Positions 22,690 through 32,327 of a stretch of 64,000 nucleotides of DNA are shown piece by piece. The notes under the pieces are model-generated. The model ran no database searches. It was not told where the DNA came from and saw only the letters and a program-made list of their open reading frames with translations. The translations under genes were made by a program, and so were the position numbers. The stretch spans positions 1,188,887-1,252,886 of the forward strand of contig CAXAMN010003558.1 in the NCBI GenBank assembly GCA_963970005.1, read 5' to 3'. How positions within the stretch are numbered: position 1 is the stretch's first letter; each line of letters begins with the position of its first letter. This stretch comes from Durusdinium trenchii. Lineage: Eukaryota > Sar > Dinophyceae > Suessiales > Symbiodiniaceae.

Positions 22690-25477
22690 CTAGCCACCAA
22701 GATTTCTTCCTATGGTACTCGGCATCACTACCTGCTGGTGGGCCCAAGCCCCACGCGCACATGGCCATTGGGACGATTCGGGCGCCTGTCTGCTGGCGTA
22801 ACTTCTTCATGCAAGGCAGATCCCAAAGCTTTGGATATCTGCCTGAGGGTGCGCTACTTTCAATGGCAAACAGTCTTCCGTTTTCACTAAGAATGGTTGC
22901 CAACTCGGCGGCGAAGGCAGCATCTTCATTCCCCTGGATTTCATTAGGGATGATCCCTTCTCCTTCTGGATGCTCCCAAGTTCTAGTTCCCCCGTTCTTC
23001 AGCTGATGATCGCAGAAGGAGGTGCAAACCACACCCAGCTGCCAGACGTTCGGGACGTCCGGCCCAGGCGGAGCGCCTGCGAGACCTTTCAATCGGCTTT
23101 GGATGTCTGGATTCCTCAGATCGTGATCGGGTTTGTACCCTTGTTGGCGAAGGGGGTCTTCGAAGTATTCAAGTGGTTCCCCACATGGAATCCCCTGATA
23201 CTCCAGCCCTTTGGTCCATCCGGCCCATCCAGCGTACACTTCCTGTCCCACTGGGCCATACGCGAACGCCAAACGGTGCCGTAGAGGTGTACCGCCTCGG
23301 GTCAGGGCTTGGGGGTCTTCCTCAAGGCAAGACTCCAGAGATGCCGGGGGTTGTGACACAGGTTCTCCTACTCGGTAGGGACGTTTCTGCTGTTGTTGGC
23401 ATCTGGAGCACGTGGGGAGCTTCGCCGGGACCAGCTGGTCTTCCAGCCTGCTGTTGTCCAACGCTTCTGCCCAGGGTTCCACCGTCAGTTCACGGGATAT
23501 TTTCTGTTCCCGCCTGAGCGACTGGATCAGCCTCGTGGGTGATTCTGGTTGGAGCAACCTCATATGCCCTCGATGAATGCTAACGAAGACTGAAATGCTG
23601 CCATCCGACCCCTCTCCATGCAACAGGTCAACCTCCATACGTCCGAAGTAGGAAATCCGCATGACCACCAGTGTCACCCCTTTGAGTTCGTCCCGTGACA
23701 AAGTTTGGAGTGTACGGTAATCCTTTTCATGGTGGGGGTAGACACAGTCATGTATGTTCTGCCTCAGGAAGTGCTCTGTCTCTGTGATCCAAGCGGGCGG
23801 ATCGCCCAGATGCGCTTGGGCAGCCACGCCCTCCTCCCAGAGTGTCCTGCGCAAGGTGCAGGCCCTTTGAACACATGTGTCCTGTTTGGCTTGCGGATGT
23901 GTGGCCAGTGCGGTTCCAATGCCAACATGGAGGGGGAGACATTGCCTTTCTTCAAACTCCTGAGGGTTCCCTAGGGGGACACCGGTGTCGGCGGCCCTCA
24001 ACTTGTCTTGAAAGTCTAGACATGCAATAGCACCAGCTTCGTGCAGTCTTCCAAACAATTTGAGGCTACCTCGGCCAACCTCCCCTTCCCAGACCAATGG
24101 TTCGAACTCCGCATCAGCTTTATGCCCAGCCTTTGGTGTGTGTTTCAACCCTTCGAGCTGGCGACACGCCTCCTCGGCGAGGGTCGGATGACCTTGTTCG
24201 GCGGCCTCCTCAAGAATGGTCGGCAAGTCGACGTCCTGCTGTGCATCCTCTGCTGCCATGAGCCTAGCGATGACATGGGATCGTAGATAATCTGAGGGGT
24301 CCTTGAGAGCCTGCAGTACGCCACTGGCTTCCAGGGTTTTCCATCTTTGGATTCGTGATCTCTCTTCATCAGAGAGCGCTTCCTCATCCCTGGGATCGGA
24401 GCAGAGGGGTTCCCTTCTAGGGACTTCCAGCCAGCCCGGATCGGGCCCTTTCACAGCTTCTTCAAGATCCGCCTCAAGTTGGGTCAGCGGGACTCGGTAA
24501 TCCTCTGGGACCTCCCAATCGGGCTGACCCGCCTTGTCTTCATCATCGCTGCCTCCTTCCGGTTCATGGCCAGCCTTAGCTTTGGATTTTGGTTTACCCT
24601 TTCCTTTGGCTTTTGGGGTTGGCTGCATTTTCTCGGCTTTCTCAGCCGCTGCCTGTGCTCTCAGTTGTGCGACCCTCCCATCGACTTCCTTGGGATCGAT
24701 TTTGGGTCCCCCTTTCAAGCCGCCTCTCCTAATGACTTGCATGGCAACTGTATAGTCTAGCTTTCCAAGTCCCGGCAACGGCTCATGGGCGTGCTGACAC
24801 TTGGAGCCTCGGCTACACCCCATGTGGGTCGCTGCATCCCAGCAGATTGGTTTTCCCGACTTTGAGTCCTTGGGTGCATGTTCAACTGACCGGGATGCCT
24901 CAGACTGGAGCAGTCTCTTCCCCGCCGGATAGGCGGACTTGTTTCCAGAAGGGAGGGCTCCCCCCGAAGTGGGCGGAACATCTTTGAGGACGAGCTTTGG
25001 TGCCTTCCCGGGTTTATCATCATCTCCCCCTTCGACTGACTCTGCACCTCCGGCAATTTTGCGGGTGTTCTTCAGGTTCTGATCATGAAGCTGCTTATGG
25101 AGGAGTCTTGACATCTGCCTCTGTTGCCTAGGAATGACCACTGTCTGGTAGTACCCGGCTGGGTCGGCCAAATCCCAAATCCTGGGGAATTGAAAGTTGG
25201 CTTGACCGTCCGCTCCTGGGGCAAGGGCAAGCAATTTGAGGTCTTCCAGCCTGGGATTCTCCGTTCCGCAAATTGAGCACAGCTTCCTACGACTTTCTCG
25301 CAAGTCCTCCCCCCCAGGCCGCCACCAATTCCTCGTAGAGTTCGATGCAGTAAGCGGCTGGGAAGGCATGTTCATCTTCTTCATGGGCTTCTTTGAGGGC
25401 GGTAAGGCATTCCATCCTTTCTGCGACATGCTCAGTTCCGTAACATGATCCGAAGACCCTGACGGAATTTTCGGCAT
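22625..25477 (-). CDS. DIRS-like element ORF2: CCCH zinc-finger protein with methyltransferase-like C-terminus
   Basis: A 950-codon frame with an ATG at 25477. The first 50 or so residues overlap ORF1 and are probably not real; coding most likely enters this frame at the G7 run. A C-x2-C pair (67, 70) begins the genuine part. A CCCH zinc finger with C212, C221, C227 and H231 (spacing 8-5-3) would bind RNA, which suits nucleocapsid function. A Lys/Pro-rich linker (about 280-305) follows. Residues about 812-945 contain CTSFC, then AIESSAPSGRYPKLWDLP, which resembles the arrangement of motifs IV and VI in cytosine-C5-methyltransferase-like proteins. DIRS elements commonly carry a methyltransferase domain, but this assignment is weak because the classical PC and ENV residues are altered. 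Residues 604-647 (with HRGHMRLLQP) are a distinct unassigned domain. Open reading continues into ORF3 by another one-base shift. Confidence 0.75.
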   Translation of the reverse strand: MPKIPSGSSDHVTELSMSQKGWNALPPSKKPMKKMNMPSQPLTASNSTRNWWRPGGEDLRESRRKLCSICGTENPRLEDLKLLALAPGADGQANFQFPRIWDLADPAGYYQTVVIPRQQRQMSRLLHKQLHDQNLKNTRKIAGGAESVEGGDDDKPGKAPKLVLKDVPPTSGGALPSGNKSAYPAGKRLLQSEASRSVEHAPKDSKSGKPICWDAATHMGCSRGSKCQHAHEPLPGLGKLDYTVAMQVIRRGGLKGGPKIDPKEVDGRVAQLRAQAAAEKAEKMQPTPKAKGKGKPKSKAKAGHEPEGGSDDEDKAGQPDWEVPEDYRVPLTQLEADLEEAVKGPDPGWLEVPRREPLCSDPRDEEALSDEERSRIQRWKTLEASGVLQALKDPSDYLRSHVIARLMAAEDAQQDVDLPTILEEAAEQGHPTLAEEACRQLEGLKHTPKAGHKADAEFEPLVWEGEVGRGSLKLFGRLHEAGAIACLDFQDKLRAADTGVPLGNPQEFEERQCLPLHVGIGTALATHPQAKQDTCVQRACTLRRTLWEEGVAAQAHLGDPPAWITETEHFLRQNIHDCVYPHHEKDYRTLQTLSRDELKGVTLVVMRISYFGRMEVDLLHGEGSDGSISVFVSIHRGHMRLLQPESPTRLIQSLRREQKISRELTVEPWAEALDNSRLEDQLVPAKLPTCSRCQQQQKRPYRVGEPVSQPPASLESCLEEDPQALTRGGTPLRHRLAFAYGPVGQEVYAGWAGWTKGLEYQGIPCGEPLEYFEDPLRQQGYKPDHDLRNPDIQSRLKGLAGAPPGPDVPNVWQLGVVCTSFCDHQLKNGGTRTWEHPEGEGIIPNEIQGNEDAAFAAELATILSENGRLFAIESSAPSGRYPKLWDLPCMKKLRQQTGARIVPMAMCAWGLGPPAGSDAEYHRKKSWWLVSRALSLGITLPSTGLPWGKC

Positions 25478-28400
25478 ACCGGAGCCAGGTGTTGAAAACC
25501 CCAGGTGGTTTCACTCGACCCTCAATTTTGTTGTCGCTGGGGGGGTGCCAGTTGTCCAGCTGCTCGGAGCGAGCTGTAACGCAATCACTAGCGTGTACCG
25601 TGTATGGCTCCACTCCTCCCCACCAGAAACCTGCAATGCCCAGCATGAGACGATTTGTCATAAGGACTGGCCATTTGATGAGATGCAACATGTGACGGGA
25701 ATGCATAGCGATGCGTTTGCAGGCATGGTAAAGTTCCTTGCCATAGACCCCGGGGGCTATCTCCACCGTCAGGGTCCCGCATCCTCTGGCGAGGAAAACA
25801 TCCATCTTTTCGGCTTCCCGAACTGAAGTCAGCGATCCTTTTGTGAGGTTCTTCTCTTCGTCCTGTGCTTTACGCAAGCCATCAATGGCATGGATAATCC
25901 TATCAGCGTTCTGAACTTGGGTGGCTTCTCCTAGACTCTCCCCGAAGGTAGCTCCTGCTCTTTCTTCCCCAAACTGGTGGCCTCCCACCGCCGGCTTTAC
26001 CAAGCCTTTGGAGCCGCTTGACCTCTTTGGAAAAAGGGACATCCCTCCCCCTCCTTGCCCCGACATGGTAGCCCCCAGCAGGGGGTTTGGGATTCTCTTG
26101 GATCCTGGGATAACGAGGACATGGCCCGAGGCGGGTTCACTTGGAGCAGGGGCAGGAATTTGTGGGGTCATCGCTTTGAACGGCCCTTCCAACCCTGGTG
26201 GGGTACGTGATGGGGCCGGAGCAGCAGGTCGAATGGCACTTTCTAGTGGCTTCTTTGGGATCCCGAACTGCTGCATGAGGGTGGTCGGATCGACCTCGAA
26301 AGCAGTGGCTACCGTTTGCACTGTTTCAGCGCTCAAATCTCCTGGTGAGTGTGCTAACAATGTGTCTCGTGCTGCATTGAGACGCGCTCCGGTATCCACT
26401 TCATCATCAACTGGGAAAGGGGGGATGTCAGGTAAATCTTCTCCCGTACCATCTTCTACAGCTGTCGGTCTCGGAGGTGTCATGAATTCCTTCTTCTTGT
26501 GTTGATGTGTGACAACATAAGCTTCAGCATGAGGGAGAACCTCCTGTTGAAGATGACTGCAAATCCATGTCTTGCCTGATTGGAACGAGGGAGACTCGCC
26601 ATCAGTCACCTGGCCGTCCCATGCTTGGAGCAAGAGAGCTTGCTCTTCAGTGACCTGACTACACAGGAATGAAATCCCTTTCCCGACGGACTCTTCATGG
26701 GAGGCTTGAAGAAAGTCATCAATCCATTCCCTACAAATCCGTCCGTGTCCATCATCCCTGGGGGGGGGGCGCAACTGCGAGAGGTGGACCACCCCTTGAA
26801 CTTTGAGGGCAGGGATGTCAATTTCAACCTTCTCCTGAGCTCGGCTAGATGTAGCGACTCCAGTAACCCGCCCCAAAAACGCGACCCATCTTGGCAGACT
26901 TTCCCCGTTCTGGAGGGACTTGAATCTGATTAGTGAGATACATGGGCCTTGAAGAAGCCTGCCTTCCGCTTGATGCTGGAACTGAGATTGGGGCCCTGCT
27001 GAGGAAGCGCGTGCCTTGGGGTGGCTAGTGGCAGCTCTACGCTTGGGGCGGCTACTGCGGGCTTGAGGAGAGACCCCCCGTTGATCCTCAAAGTGACCTT
27101 CAACTCCTGAGGATGGTTCTTCTGCTTCTGGATTGCTCCCGTCGCTCTCCCAGGTAACCTTGCGTTTGCTGCGCACCGAGCTACCAACATCCATCAGGTG
27201 ATGCTTGCATAGGGGGACCCCTTGTTTGGCTCCATCGTGTGATTCATAACATGAGAGTACGCTGCACTTGCGTCCGGAACATGCTGCCACATACAACTGT
27301 CGATGGTGATCACACAAGCGGACCGCTTGCCTGCCCTTGACATCGGAAAGACCCTTGTCACATTCAAGGAGTCGGACCGACTCCCCAGCCGCTTGATCCC
27401 GACATGGTTCATTGGCTAAGGCTCGCGGCTTGCCACCATGGGTCAATCCAACTAGGACGGCCTCGCAAGGATCTTCCAGGACCTCAGCTTCAGATTCCGA
27501 CTCAGGGTCAAGGGTACGGAGACCTCCATGATCCTGGATGGTACGGGTTGGTTGAGGGGTATCCATCAGATATCGAAGGAGCGTCCACCCAGAGAGTACC
27601 CCGACCATCTTCCAGACGGATCGTCCGACACTTCTGAAACATCTGGTAAAGAGCACCATCAGTCGCCTGGTGGACCACCCGGCGTACGCTCCCAAATCTA
27701 CCACGCTGTTGGCATCCACCACTGCGTAGGTTTTGCAGTGTATACCCGGTGTAGGGTGGTTCTCAAGACTACACTGCATTTCCCGGCAAAGGTGGACTTT
27801 ACTCTCTCCTTCCAAAACCTGCCTCAGATTTCGATGGGAAACACCTCGAACTTCTCTCAGCCGAACCCAAAGCCCATTCCGATCAACGCGTGCCCAGTGG
27901 TCGCAATCGGGTTTGACCCTCGCTGCCTGACCATTGAGCAGAAGCACCACATCGTTGGGCTTTCTCTCAGTCCCTCGACCCTTGACTCCTTTTTGTAGGA
28001 AGTCATTATCAACACTTTCCCTGGAGCCGGGGCCTCGGATGGCTAAGGATTCGTAAGTGTGGGTTGCCTGCAACTCAGGCAGAAGATCACTTACCTCCCG
28101 TGCAACAGCTTGAGTATGACGGGTGCAGCAATCAAAGAGTAGCCGGATCGGCCGGAAGACCCAAGTCAACGCATAGATTACCCCAATGGTCAAAACTGTA
28201 ATCAGCGCTAGTAGGGTTCCCCAGGCAATCCATGGCCAAAATTCTCCGCAGGTAGCGAGTCCAAATCGATCAAGAAAGTAAAGTCCCCAGCCCCCGGAGG
28301 AGCTAAGACTTCCCTTCTGTTGTGGGGTGCTAAACCATGCCGGTCCCATCCAGGACCTGATGTCAAAATGGAAAACTGAGTGACCCCACACATGAGCGAA

Positions 28401-28616
28401 AATGTTCGCATCTCCCGCGTGAGGAGCGGAACGCTCACCTTCCTCAGGGGCCATCCTGGGAGGGGCGGTCTCGCCCACGGTCGCGTCTGGGAAAACCTCC
28501 TCCACCTCATCCGAGGAGTTGGAAGAAAACCACCAGACCCAATCAGCCGGGGGGCCTTGAACAAGCTCCAGGGTCAATGAGAGGCCCAGCACCGATAGCC
28601 ATGGCCCACCCAACAT
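25287..28616 (-). CDS. DIRS-like element ORF1: signal-peptide/transmembrane protein with Cys/His-rich segments
   Basis: About 1,109 residues from the ATG at 28616; a TTG seven codons upstream is unlikely to be the start. Residue numbers here count from that TTG. A hydrophobic N-terminus (about 8-28) looks like a signal peptide. A short luminal or outer part follows, then one strong transmembrane helix at about 137-160 with a basic flank (FRPIR). The rest would be cytoplasmic. Residues about 391-480 are rich in Cys and His with repeated CDHH/CKHH-type pairs and look zinc-binding. Residues about 720-870 are Pro-rich and disordered. The C-terminal 200 residues (about 900-1116) are well structured in composition and could be a capsid-like domain. 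The frame ends at 25287, but coding seems to continue in the next frame at a G7 run (25309-25315). I recognise no family; a Gag-like role is inferred from position only. Confidence 0.7.
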   Translation of the reverse strand: MLGGPWLSVLGLSLTLELVQGPPADWVWWFSSNSSDEVEEVFPDATVGETAPPRMAPEEGERSAPHAGDANIFAHVWGHSVFHFDIRSWMGPAWFSTPQQKGSLSSSGGWGLYFLDRFGLATCGEFWPWIAWGTLLALITVLTIGVIYALTWVFRPIRLLFDCCTRHTQAVAREVSDLLPELQATHTYESLAIRGPGSRESVDNDFLQKGVKGRGTERKPNDVVLLLNGQAARVKPDCDHWARVDRNGLWVRLREVRGVSHRNLRQVLEGESKVHLCREMQCSLENHPTPGIHCKTYAVVDANSVVDLGAYAGWSTRRLMVLFTRCFRSVGRSVWKMVGVLSGWTLLRYLMDTPQPTRTIQDHGGLRTLDPESESEAEVLEDPCEAVLVGLTHGGKPRALANEPCRDQAAGESVRLLECDKGLSDVKGRQAVRLCDHHRQLYVAACSGRKCSVLSCYESHDGAKQGVPLCKHHLMDVGSSVRSKRKVTWESDGSNPEAEEPSSGVEGHFEDQRGVSPQARSSRPKRRAATSHPKARASSAGPQSQFQHQAEGRLLQGPCISLIRFKSLQNGESLPRWVAFLGRVTGVATSSRAQEKVEIDIPALKVQGVVHLSQLRPPPRDDGHGRICREWIDDFLQASHEESVGKGISFLCSQVTEEQALLLQAWDGQVTDGESPSFQSGKTWICSHLQQEVLPHAEAYVVTHQHKKKEFMTPPRPTAVEDGTGEDLPDIPPFPVDDEVDTGARLNAARDTLLAHSPGDLSAETVQTVATAFEVDPTTLMQQFGIPKKPLESAIRPAAPAPSRTPPGLEGPFKAMTPQIPAPAPSEPASGHVLVIPGSKRIPNPLLGATMSGQGGGGMSLFPKRSSGSKGLVKPAVGGHQFGEERAGATFGESLGEATQVQNADRIIHAIDGLRKAQDEEKNLTKGSLTSVREAEKMDVFLARGCGTLTVEIAPGVYGKELYHACKRIAMHSRHMLHLIKWPVLMTNRLMLGIAGFWWGGVEPYTVHASDCVTARSEQLDNWHPPSDNKIEGRVKPPGVFNTWLRYAENSVRVFGSCYGTEHVAERMECLTALKEAHEEDEHAFPAAYCIELYEELVAAWGGGLARKS
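25309..25315 (-). other. Frame-change site 1 (G7 run) between ORF1 and ORF2
   Basis: On the minus strand, ORF1 reads TGG GGG GGA and ORF2 reads CCT GGG GGG GAG across the same seven G residues. One base fewer would join the frames. ORF1 stops at 25287-25289. The ORF2 codons upstream of this run look like a shadow of ORF1. This could be programmed +1 frameshifting, a real indel or a homopolymer error. Confidence 0.6.
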
Positions 28617-28659
28617 TGTGACACCTGTCCTATTCAAAGCAGTCCCTAGGCTGCAATCA

Positions 28660-28668
28660 CTTGAGCCA
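28660..28668 (-). promoter_or_regulatory. Spliced-leader remnant / trans-splice acceptor of the DIRS-like element
   Basis: The minus strand reads TGGCTCAAG here, identical to the last nine bases of the conserved dinoflagellate spliced leader (known to end TTTTGGCTCAAG). It ends 43 nt before the ATG at 28616, a plausible 5' UTR length. Such remnants arise when a trans-spliced mRNA is reverse-transcribed and reinserted. Nine bases could match by chance, but the position and the similar case at the LINE 5' end argue against this. Confidence 0.6.
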
Positions 28669-29639
28669 GTGAAAGCAGCAACCCAAGCTAACCCTACGTT
28701 CTGGCGAACACACGATTCACCAACGGTCGCACGGGCTCAACGGTCAACCGATCCACTGCCGGTTGAGTCAGAACGACACCGGCTTTCGGAAGAAAACCCC
28801 GTTGCCTCAAGAGACGCATCGAACGGAAGCATCCCCGGTGACCATCCTATTTTGAGGCCAACTGACAATCCCCCGGTGGAGTGATTCATCTTCAACCGCG
28901 TAGCTCTGTTTCATGTCTTCCTAGTGGACGGCCTTGGGCAACTGTGGCCGCCTGAGGGTTGTTGGGCGGTCGTTGGGCACTTCTTTTTTGAGTGAACACA
29001 GCCGAAGGGCCTCGGCGAAGGAGGGATTTGTTGAGATACTCATTTGTTGAGAACTTGGCGCCAGGGTGTTGTTTACGTAAGTCTTCCCACTATTTTCCGA
29101 GATACAAGTTCACGCTGAGTGCTGCACACCAAGTGGTTCACCCTGAGGCACGCGGCAGACGGCATGGAGGGCCAGGTACTGGTCGCTCGAGAAGGAGATG
29201 ACGAGGAGGCGAGGAGTGGCTGGGTCGATTGGGGCAGAGTCATGTCATCTGCCTACCCCCGTGCAGGACCTACAGATTTCACCAAGTAGTAACATGGAAC
29301 CTGTGTCAGGAGGCGCGGAAGAACTCACCATGCTGTATATGGAAACCTCACATTTGATCATTTGATATCATTTGGGTGTGGCGAGCCACAGGAAGCAACC
29401 CAGAAGCTCAACTGGCCGGCGATACTCCCATGGCAAACTTTTTTTTTCCCCATCGGGCATGGCAAAGCTGTGGTTCCGTAGCGTTTGAGTCGTTCTTTCC
29501 CGTATCCAGCAGAGGTTCAGAGGCGAAGATTGTTGACCCACAACCATCGGGCCATATAGGATATGAAGCCCTGCACTTCGGACTGGACCTGCTTCAAGAA
29601 ATACCTTGAAGCCATCACGGAAGTGGGGACGTCCTCAGG

Positions 29640-29800
29640 AACGCCATTTTGCCGCTACCAAAACAGGGGATGGTCCATTTCCATGTCATGTTGGAGGGGG
29701 AGGCACCCTGGATGTACGAGTTCACCTGTTTACCTGTTCACCGGTGGCTCAACATCTCAGGCCCTCCTGAGCTCAAGCAGCAGGGAGCGCTTGGTTCGGA
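29640..29800 (+). CDS. Possible exon, unrecognised
   Basis: The open frame reading MVHFHVMLEGEAPWMYEF then CLPVHRWLNISGPPEL has balanced, protein-like composition and is unlike neighbouring shadows. It lacks a convincing start codon (the track-style start would be TTG), so it would have to be an internal exon. No family is recognised, and chance remains a serious alternative. Confidence 0.22.
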
Positions 29801-31584
29801 CGTGTGTTGGTTCGGTGTTTTTGAAGGGTCGAAAGTGGATTACAAGAGGAACATGGCAGGGAAAGAAATCCCTTCTGTTTAGTTTTAGCAGTCTTTCCAA
29901 AACAGGAAGATGCCACAGTTTTAGCAGTCTTTCTAGGACAAAGACGGAAGAAGAGGGTGGGCAAACTGCTGGTGACAAGTTCTTCTGTCGTTGCTTCAGA
30001 AAACCCAAGCCCGCCGCATGCATCCAATTTTCGGTACAGGTTCTGTCAGGTTTCCCCGTAGTCTGGATCGTTTGATTTCTTTTTGAGATGATGCTCTCTC
30101 TGCCTGAGAAATCGCTGCCAAATACAGGCTCAACCAATCCAATGGAAGCCACTCAACTTCAGAACTTCAGGCAAATTCCCCTTGACGCACCCCCAAAAAC
30201 GCAAACAGAACCCTCACGAAAAAGGGGGGCCGATCCGACCCACCGACCCGACACACATCGCCTCACCGGCGCCGAACGGATGCCTCGCCACCGAGGGGCT
30301 GAAACTCCCAGATCCTTCGCCGACGAGGGGCGTGCCGCGGCTGACGATGGTTCTGGGCGCCGCACCCGACTGGCTCCGTCGGCCCCACCAGGGGGGGTCT
30401 ACTCGCTACCGCTCTGGCTGAGTGGTGCAAGGAGGTGTCCCACAAAAAGGTGGCAAGAACAGCTCTGAGGCCTGAAAAACCCAGCATGCATATTGAAAGC
30501 GCCCTTCAGACAGAGCAACCTGTCCAAGTATTCCAAGTATACCAAGGTGCTACTTTCAGCGTTCTGGGCGTTCTGGCGAGTTTCAAAGGCAAAAATCCCA
30601 TTTACACCGTGCGGTTGAGGTGCGGACAGAGTGGATTGATGACTGGTCGGATCACTGGGCGGATCACTGGGTGTGAACACTGCGACCATCCGCGACCGAC
30701 GGATTCTTCACCTTGACCGACTGGGGGACATCGTTGACTCCACGCATGTGGACGCGCTTGTGTCTCGCAGGAAACTCAAGCGCAAAGAGGTCGAGATTGA
30801 TCTGTTTCTGTCATTTTTTTGGGCATACTTGTTCCATTCTCATTCAGTCAGACTGCCATGCAGACTCGACGATTTTCGGTCCCGAACAGTGACTGGGAGA
30901 CTGGTCGACTGAAATCGGAGGCACTGGGAGATGTGTCACTGTCACGAATCGAGTCTTACCATTTGAGCTATATATAAACCCTTGTAACCACCATGTTGGC
31001 GTGAATCATGGGTATAGCAGGTGATTAGCTCGTTGTGCATCTCAGGCTGCCACTTGTTGCAATTTGTACTGATGGTTTCTTTTTTGATATATACTCTTCT
31101 AGAACCCCAGTTGGAAACGGCCATTCGTGTCCTATTTTGGGTTTTGAAGACTTTGATGATTCCTAATGAATGACCCCCCTCACTGTACGCCACTTTTCAT
31201 CGAGAGCGGGCTTCTCTCACAGCCTTCCATGCTTCCAGTAGGACTGTCTTCTCTCACACGAGCAGTCAAGGTCGACCGCAACAGAATCTTCGGATGTGGC
31301 TGCTTGGTGGGCTGCCCAGCGGGGTTGGAATTGAATCGAGTTTGGCTGTACTAGATGGGCCTTTTGGATGATGGAGGGATGCCAGTGAAGTGGCTCAAAC
31401 GAGCCGGCCTTGGCCGGGCTTAGCAAGATGCTGGAAGGCATGCCGAGCCGGGAAGGTAGTGCTGCCAGATCGTTTTGGAACCTAACATCCTGAGCTGGGC
31501 ACTGACCCTCTTAACCTTCAAGCGAGATTGGGGCTAAAGTCTTTCCCAACTGTATGCTTCGTTTGAAGATGTTCACAGTTCCAT

Positions 31585-31628
31585 TGCCTTTCAGGACGTA
31601 ATGTTCGTTCGTCCACGCTCGAGCTGCA
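31585..31628. repeat. Dispersed repeat, copy at 31.6 kb
   Basis: It shares with 33584-33627 a stretch starting GCCTTTCAGGA and running through ATGTTCGTTCGTCCACGCTC to AGCTGC, with only a few differences over about 42 bp. Same orientation; function unknown. Confidence 0.6.
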
Positions 31629-32156
31629 GGGAACCGGTCCTGCCAGGTCGAACTGGTTCGGTTTGGTGCGAACTCATCGAACTGGTTTGGTCGAAAGGTT
31701 GCCCCTTTCACTGCTCACCTTCGTCCTTGCCTTTGCTTGGCTGCGCTCTGACTCTTGGAGTCATTACCCTTGGATCTCTTCTGACCATCCTTTGCTTCCT
31801 ACACCTTGGATTTGGGTGGCCATCTCCTTGCTCTTGGATTTCTCTCCGTGCTGCTCATCCAGCTGCTTAGCAGATACTCGGCATCTTCAAGTGCAAATCC
31901 TTCGCCCTATCGAGTGGGCTTGGATGGGTTTCAGGCCATCCCCCTTCAGCTGCAGATCGCATTCGTCGGGCTGGGCTGGCCCTGCAGCAATCACTCAGCT
32001 TCAAGATCTGACAACAAGGACGGCAGCTGTAGAATCAGGAGCAGGAGCTCGGGCCCCCAGGCCATCTGCCTTGAGAAGGCCCTTAGCAGACAATATACAT
32101 CCTTTGAGCTCTTTCAGATTATTTAGCAGATTGCTATTACAATGTATCACTTGCAG

Positions 32157-32327
32157 TCGGGGAATCTTCCAGATGTGTGCAAGGCGCATGCCATGGAGCA
32201 GCTAGTCGTTCTCGACGGAGGAAAGATGGATCTGGCCGTGCTATTAGCCTTGGTCGAAGACCCTCCAGCTCGACTGTTTTCCATCCAAAGCCTTCAACAC
32301 AAGAAAGCTGGAGGTGACAAAAGATGA
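32157..32327 (+). CDS. Possible exon, unrecognised
   Basis: After a plausible acceptor (CACTTGCAG ending at 32156) the frame encodes a helix-like peptide containing MEQLVVLDGGKMDLAVLLAL and ends at TGA near 32327. It lies 400 bp upstream of the recombinase relic on the same strand and might be part of the same decayed element. No domain is recognised. Confidence 0.25.
   Translation, partial: SGNLPDVCKAHAMEQLVVLDGGKMDLAVLLALVEDPPARLFSIQSLQHKKAGGDKR

Larger units (their letters stand above)
15087..28668 (-). mobile_element. Giant DIRS-like tyrosine-recombinase retroelement
   Basis: Four consecutive long open frames on the minus strand read, 5' to 3': membrane/Cys-His protein, CCCH zinc finger with methyltransferase-like tail, zinc ribbon-RT-RNase H, tyrosine recombinase-J domain. 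The order RT-RH then tyrosine recombinase is that of the DIRS superfamily. At about 13.6 kb it is roughly twice the size of typical DIRS elements. Each frame is shifted by one base relative to the one before, with no other stop codon in about 4,500 codons. A TGGCTCAAG (28660-28668 on the minus strand) 43 nt upstream of the first ATG probably marks the mRNA 5' end. I found no terminal repeats. The 3' end lies beyond 15086 and may be hidden by the gap at 14930-14939. Confidence 0.85.

Noticed and set aside
15138..28600. Many plus-strand open frames across the DIRS-like element
   Set aside because: They are antisense shadows of the four real minus-strand frames and carry no motifs.
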